From contig JBQMYQ010000020.1 of assembly GCA_052173415.1 (NCBI GenBank), positions 1-28,286 on the forward strand: a stretch of DNA of 28,286 nucleotides. Reading direction: 5' to 3'. Source of the DNA: Wolinella sp052173415. Lineage in GTDB: Bacteria > Campylobacterota > Campylobacteria > Campylobacterales > Helicobacteraceae. The notes beneath the pieces were generated by a model that saw only the letters and a list, made by a program, of their open reading frames with translations, made no database searches and had not been told where the DNA came from. Both the position numbers and the translations under genes were made by a program. Below are positions 25,241-28,286 of the stretch, in pieces; within the stretch, counting starts at the first letter, position 1, and each line of letters starts with the position of its first letter.

Positions 25241-25242
25241 AG

Positions 25243-25272
25243 TTGGCTTGAGGTTATGGGAGTTGCTATAAT
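25243..25272 (+). promoter_or_regulatory. promoter of the small-membrane-protein/RelA cassette
   Basis: TTGGCT (25243-25248) and an exact TATAAT (25267-25272) are 18 bp apart, the most complete two-box promoter I found in the window. Transcription would start near 25279, about 22 nt ahead of the first small gene. Confidence 0.65.
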
Positions 25273-25300
25273 CTGCGTTTCAATCACACTCGGAGGCAAA

Positions 25301-25495
25301 ATGAATGAGCTCATCAAAAATATCGGACTGGGGATTTTTGTGAACGGCGCATACGCATGGCAATTTACAAGCGCTGGATTTGTGGGCATTTTAGGTATAA
25401 TCGAGGGGATTGTTATCATGGCTTTGGCTATCTATTTACAAAGGAGGAGCAAATGCGCAATCAGGCAATTATGCTACTTTTTGGTGCAGGGTTGA
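25301..25495 (+). CDS. 64-residue small membrane protein
   Basis: The ATG at 25301 follows GGAGG. The product starts MNELIKNIGLGIFVNGAYAW and has a hydrophobic helix at about 25-45 (FVGILGIIEGIVIMALAIYL) followed by QRRS and other basic residues, suggesting one or two membrane passes with the tail inside. It resembles small uncharacterised inner-membrane proteins in general shape only. Its last 43 nt overlap the next small gene in another frame. As the first gene after a strong promoter and ahead of an alarmone synthetase, it is a candidate antitoxin or membrane partner; this is inference. Confidence 0.65.
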   Translation: MNELIKNIGLGIFVNGAYAWQFTSAGFVGILGIIEGIVIMALAIYLQRRSKCAIRQLCYFLVQG

Positions 25496-25563
25496 TTCTC
25501 TTTTTGGTTTTTAGGGTGCTAAAAGTTTATCGCGAGGAACATAAGCTAAATAAAACAGAGTGA
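25453..25563 (+). CDS. 36-residue single-pass membrane protein
   Basis: The ATG at 25453 has an excellent AGGAGG site and encodes MRNQAIMLLFGAGLILFLVF followed by a basic-acidic tail (RVLKVYREEHKLNKTE). One membrane helix (about 5-21) is clear. It starts inside the preceding small gene and ends seven nt before the ATG of the RelA/SpoT-domain gene, so all three are probably made from one transcript. Such size and topology occur among type I and other small toxins as well as membrane regulators; function unknown. Confidence 0.65.
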   Translation: MRNQAIMLLFGAGLILFLVFRVLKVYREEHKLNKTE

Positions 25564-25570
25564 GAAAGTG

Positions 25571-26527
25571 ATGGCTAAGGAGTTATCCAACAGACTTGTC
25601 CGAAAAGCTGGCGAGAGCTTGAGAGAGGGTTTGGCTACCAAAGAGCAGTTAGATACCATTTCGGAGTTTAGAGCCTCTCACACTACGCCTATGCGCCTAC
25701 TGGTCAATACCATTGCAAGAAAGCTTCCAAAGCCGCTATTTATCGCGAGGAGGTTGAAACGTTTAAGCTCCATAGAAGTGAAACTAAAACGCTTCCCCAC
25801 GATGTGCCTTGATAGAATGCAAGACATCGGCGGGGTGCGTGCCGTGTTTAAAAATAGGCAGGAGGTGCAGAGCTTTGCAAAGAACCTTAAAAGCTTTTAT
25901 AGCAAACACAGGGGGGCGCTAGAGATTGTCCGCGAGAGCGACTACATTGCTCAGCCTAAGCAAGACGGATATAGGAGCTTGCATCTTGTTTTTAAGTATC
26001 GAGGCAAGAATCCTAAAATCGAGGGCTATCACATTGAGCTGCAACTTCGCGATCTTTTGCAGCACTACTGGGCGAGCGCGGTGGAGATTTTAGCCCTAAG
26101 GAGCACGAGCAACATCAAAGCGGGTTACGGAGAGGAGCACTTTAAACGCTTTTTTTGGCTCTGCGCAGAGCTCTTTAGCGGACACATGGAGCACAAAGAG
26201 GAGGTTAAAAGCTTAGATAGAGAGCACAATATACTATTCCTCCTAAGAGGGCTAAACGTGCTTGCGAACAAGCTTGAACACGAGGGAAGCAGCGAGAGCC
26301 TCTATCTTTTGGTGCTAGAGCCCAAAAAGGGCATGCTCAAACTCACAGGCTTTAGCCAAAGCGAGCAAGCTTTAGCCTACACGATGTATCAGAGCATGGA
26401 GACAAGCTCCAGCGTGCAGAGCGTGCTAGTGAGTATCGATGGCGTGAAAAAGCTCAAAAAAGCCTACCCTAACTACTTCCTAGATGCCAAAAACTTCATT
26501 AAAGAGGTAAAACAAAGGATAGGGTAA
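25571..26527 (+). CDS. short RelA/SpoT-domain alarmone synthetase (ToxSAS-like)
   Basis: The 318-residue product has a synthetase domain without HD hydrolase, TGS or ACT domains. ATP-binding residues R61, K64, S67 and K71 lie in RLKRLSSIEVK; the metal-binding D85 is in MQDIGGVRAV; acceptor-binding Y134 is in PKQDGYRSLH; E156 is in HIELQLRD, so catalysis looks intact. The pattern (SHTTPMRLL, DYIAQPK, QHYWASAVEIL) matches the branch containing toxic small alarmone synthetases used in toxin-antitoxin and anti-phage systems. The ATG at 25571 is chosen over a GTG one codon upstream. It is clearly not the housekeeping enzyme, which is spoT at 11058-13205. GAATC motifs, dense in core genes, are nearly absent here. 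Confidence 0.85.
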   Translation: MAKELSNRLVRKAGESLREGLATKEQLDTISEFRASHTTPMRLLVNTIARKLPKPLFIARRLKRLSSIEVKLKRFPTMCLDRMQDIGGVRAVFKNRQEVQSFAKNLKSFYSKHRGALEIVRESDYIAQPKQDGYRSLHLVFKYRGKNPKIEGYHIELQLRDLLQHYWASAVEILALRSTSNIKAGYGEEHFKRFFWLCAELFSGHMEHKEEVKSLDREHNILFLLRGLNVLANKLEHEGSSESLYLLVLEPKKGMLKLTGFSQSEQALAYTMYQSMETSSSVQSVLVSIDGVKKLKKAYPNYFLDAKNFIKEVKQRIG

Positions 26528-26785
26528 AAATCCCCTAAGCCCCCCAAAAAAGATCCCCCACCTACAATCCCGCAAAATGCGCTACTATTAGTGCAAAAAG
26601 GGAGTCCGCTAGAGGGGCAAATCTGTGTAGCGAGAATCGGCGCGGAGATGTTTGTAAAATGTATTGCAAAATACCCTAAAATAGAGCTTTTAAGCGATAA
26701 TGACAAGTATAAACCCATACCGATTACCGATGAGATGGATTTCGAGGTAATCGGGCGAGTAGTGGGGTATTTTGGGAGCTTGTAG
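26528..26785 (+). pseudogene. LexA/S24-like peptidase C-terminal fragment, in frame after the RelA stop
   Basis: Directly after the TAA of the synthetase, the same frame stays open for 85 codons. A proline-lysine-rich stretch (KSPKPPKKDPPP) is followed by text that aligns well with the C-terminal half of LexA and phage repressors: LLLVQKGSPLEGQICVARIG, the catalytic-lysine segment EMFVK, then KIELLSDNDKYKPIPI and IGRVVGYF. The serine-containing segment and any HTH domain are missing. A GTG at 26591 has no good ribosome site. It is most likely a prophage-repressor remnant fused by deletion; stop-codon readthrough producing an extended synthetase is a remote alternative. Confidence 0.65.
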
Positions 26786-26798
26786 CAGAGGCTTTCTT

Positions 26799-26877
26799 TT
26801 AAACGCTCTTAAACGCCTATTTAACGGAGTTGTAAACGATGTGTAAAAAGTGTAAAGTTTTTGTAAAAAAATGTAAA
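26799..26877 (+). repeat. helically phased TAAA-core array (iteron-like)
   Basis: Eight short units have cores at 26800, 26810, 26821, 26833, 26844, 26853, 26864 and 26874, spaced 9-12 bp and averaging about 10.6 bp. The left units read TTAAACG or near variants and the right five read TGTAAA. The spacing equals one DNA turn, so all units face the same side. This suggests an array of protein-binding sites, an iteron-type origin remnant or a curved segment. The 186 bp from 26786 to 26971 hold no gene. Confidence 0.55.
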
Positions 26878-26885
26878 TGAAAATT

Positions 26886-26965
26886 CTCCACTTCGATTTT
26901 AAGAAAAACACGCACTAACCACGATGAGCAGGCACTTTCAAACGAATCTACTCCACTTTGATTTT
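26886..26965 (+). repeat. pair of 15-bp direct repeats
   Basis: CTCCACTTCGATTTT (26886-26900) recurs as CTCCACTTTGATTTT (26951-26965), one mismatch, 65 bp apart. They lie between the phased array and the orphan open frame and could be binding sites or traces of a rearrangement. Confidence 0.45.
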
Positions 26966-26971
26966 TAATGA

Positions 26972-27241
26972 AACCTTATAACAAGTTTCGTTAAAAATAA
27001 TTGGAGAACCAAGGCGGGCGCAGTTGCCGGTTTTAGCGGGGCAAATTATATCTTTAGCAAGTTGGCGATTGATGGCGGGGAGGCTAGGCGTAAAGAAGAC
27101 GCATGCGTTACGATGACGATTAACCGTGGTCACAATGACGATGATAGCACTAGCCTTGATGTCGAATCAAAGATTCTTCTGTGTGCAGAAAAATCGGGGC
27201 ACCGGGGGTTGATACAACTTAGCTTTTTGGCAAAAGGGTAA
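26972..27241 (+). other. orphan open frame without a start, possible gene remnant
   Basis: Between an in-frame TGA at 26969 and a TAA at 27239-27241 the plus strand is open for 89 codons with a plausible soluble-protein composition (AGAVAGFSGANYIFSKLAID, then TINRGHNDDDSTSLDVESKI). No good start codon or ribosome site is present, so it would be the 3' end of a truncated gene. I recognise no family. The stretch to 27287 holds nothing I can name. Confidence 0.3.
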
Positions 27242-27287
27242 AGTTTTAGATTTGGCTTTGGGTGCGGTTTTACACCCCGATTCCTCT

Positions 27288-27353
27288 ATTCTCACGTCCG
27301 TGCGGATTCCTAGCATTTGCTTGATTAAACTGCACGTGAGAATCGCCCTTTTT
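27288..27353 (+). terminator. rightward terminator-like structure at the island edge
   Basis: A perfect 10-bp inverted repeat, ATTCTCACGT (27288-27297) and ACGTGAGAAT (27334-27343), is followed five nt later by six T. The 36-nt loop is long and can fold further (CACG-TC-CGTG). It would stop rightward transcripts from the island before they enter the leftward peptidase gene. Confidence 0.5.
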
Positions 27354-27405
27354 TGTGGGAGATCCTCGCTAAGTTTTATGTCCGATTCCCCTGCGATATT
27401 GGAGG

Positions 27406-28286
27406 CTACTTTTTTGCTTGTGGAAGATTAATACTCACGACGACATCATGCCACTTTAGCCACATCTTAGCTCCCTCTTTCATATCTGCAAGCGTGAAGG
27501 AATTAACGAGCGTTTGATATTCGCTTAGGTTAAAAAGCTCCGTGCCATAGAGGATATGCGATGTGATGTTGCCCATCCAGAATTTCGGAAGCTCCGCATC
27601 TCTCTTTGCCTTCAAAATGGTTGCTTTTTTGTAATTATCCAAAAGGCGCGATTCCACGCCCTCTTTTTGAATTCTCGCCAAAATCCCCTCAATCTGCGCA
27701 ATGATAGGCTTGGCTCGATGTGGCGCACATTCAAAGGCGATGATTCCCTTAGAGTGTTCATAGGGCTTAGATTTGAGTGCAAATCTGACCGAGAATCCAT
27801 ACGTATCGCCCTGCTCTTCGCGTATCTCTTCGCGCAGGATTTGCTGAAGAATCGCCGCTAGGGCTTTAATTTTATGCCGATCTTTTTTGGAATATTTGGC
27901 ATTTTCGTTTTTAATGACAATAGAAATGCTTGCTTTGGGCGAGGTCTGATAGTGTCGCTCAAAAAGGTGGATTCCCGCGAGGCTCCGCACTCCATCATCG
28001 AGGAATCGCGCCTTGGGTTTTGATGAGGGCAGGGTGGCGAGGTATTTTTTGATGAGTGGCTCAAGTTTCGCCTCGTTGATGTCCCCGACAAAAACAAACG
28101 TAAAATCCGCCGCGTTGCTGAAATGCTGCGCGAGAATGCTCCGAAGCGACGCGAGCTGCACCCCCTCCACGTCGCTTATTGCAAGCGGACGGGTGCGCTC
28201 ATTATTCTGATAGAGGAAGTTTATGTATTCGCGCTCGAATTTGATCTCGGGCAAATCTTGGCTCTTTTTAAGCGCCTCGATGGTTT
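27406..28286 (-). CDS. M16 family zinc peptidase (PqqL-like), C-terminal part
   Basis: The frame is open to the right edge of the window, so only about 293 C-terminal residues are seen. They include the M16 C-domain start (FTFVFVGDINEAKLEPLIKK), the R-x(n)-Y segment EEIREEQGDTYGF that helps shape the active site, and a PqqL-like tail (KFWMGNITSHILYGTELF). The HXXEH zinc motif should lie upstream, outside the window. These enzymes are usually periplasmic or exported peptidases. The high density of GAATC/GATTC motifs and the base composition return to those of the core genes, which marks the right border of the accessory region. Confidence 0.88.
   Translation of the reverse strand, partial: TIEALKKSQDLPEIKFEREYINFLYQNNERTRPLAISDVEGVQLASLRSILAQHFSNAADFTFVFVGDINEAKLEPLIKKYLATLPSSKPKARFLDDGVRSLAGIHLFERHYQTSPKASISIVIKNENAKYSKKDRHKIKALAAILQQILREEIREEQGDTYGFSVRFALKSKPYEHSKGIIAFECAPHRAKPIIAQIEGILARIQKEGVESRLLDNYKKATILKAKRDAELPKFWMGNITSHILYGTELFNLSEYQTLVNSFTLADMKEGAKMWLKWHDVVVSINLPQAKK

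Noticed and set aside
25571..26527. Synthetase gene as a duplicated fragment of spoT
   Set aside because: It lacks HD, TGS and ACT domains, its synthetase motifs differ in wording from the local SpoT and its flanks match small synthetase toxins better.
1..28286. CRISPR arrays, tRNA or rRNA genes, insertion sequences
   Set aside because: I saw no regularly spaced direct repeats of CRISPR type, no cloverleaf-like or rRNA-like stretch and no transposase motif. The phased array at 26799 has units far too short for CRISPR.

Overview
The window looks like the chromosome of a member of the Helicobacteraceae, most likely a non-pylori Helicobacter, with Wolinella as the alternative. Two blocks of gene order support this: amiA, a nitronate monooxygenase gene, tyrS, spoT, rpoZ and pyrH in one run, and bioA, a PpiD-like foldase gene, ftsA and ftsZ in another. 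I recall both orders from H. pylori. A CheV1-type chemotaxis protein, a futalosine-pathway MqnA and secreted Sel1/Hcp-like genes point the same way. The core genes have mid-range GC, clearly higher than the accessory island.

Region 1 (1-6.6 kb): a frameshifted Sel1-repeat gene, then a leftward block of uup, msbA and cheV1 (cheV1 has its own extended -10 promoter). A rightward pair follows: an unrecognised gene overlapping mqnA (chorismate dehydratase, menaquinone synthesis). Region 2 (6.6-15.8 kb): a compact leftward block reading, in transcription order, long-chain acyl-CoA ligase, pyrH, rpoZ, spoT, tyrS, nitronate monooxygenase, amiA and a polytopic membrane protein. It combines fatty acid activation, UMP phosphorylation, the omega subunit, the housekeeping (p)ppGpp enzyme, tRNA charging and cell-wall hydrolysis. 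Region 3 (15.9-21.5 kb): bioA leftward, diverging from the rightward ppiD-like, ftsA, ftsZ division cluster. A 14-codon reading frame bridges the foldase stop and the TTG start of ftsA.

Region 4 (21.55-27.3 kb) is an accessory, partly decayed island. It opens with a frameshifted holin-like gene fused to a second broken Sel1 gene. A very AT-rich three-gene module follows: a coiled-coil protein with a C-terminal membrane anchor, a Beta-family (PF14350-like) protein interrupted at an A8 tract, and a convergent sce7726-like PD-(D/E)XK protein. After about 0.7 kb of decayed sequence comes a promoter-led cassette of two overlapping small membrane proteins and a RelA/SpoT-domain alarmone synthetase resembling toxic SAS (ToxSAS) toxins. 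A LexA/S24-like peptidase fragment continues in frame right after the synthetase stop codon. Then comes a helically phased array of TAAA cores, an orphan open frame and a terminator. The window ends inside a leftward M16 (PqqL-like) peptidase gene.

The best candidates for undescribed biology are the coiled-coil/Beta/sce7726 module with its possible poly-A on/off switch, and the RelA/SpoT cassette with its two membrane miniproteins. Holin-like and S24 remnants suggest the island descends from a prophage or a similar element. All functional statements rest on motif recognition by eye; no database search was run.
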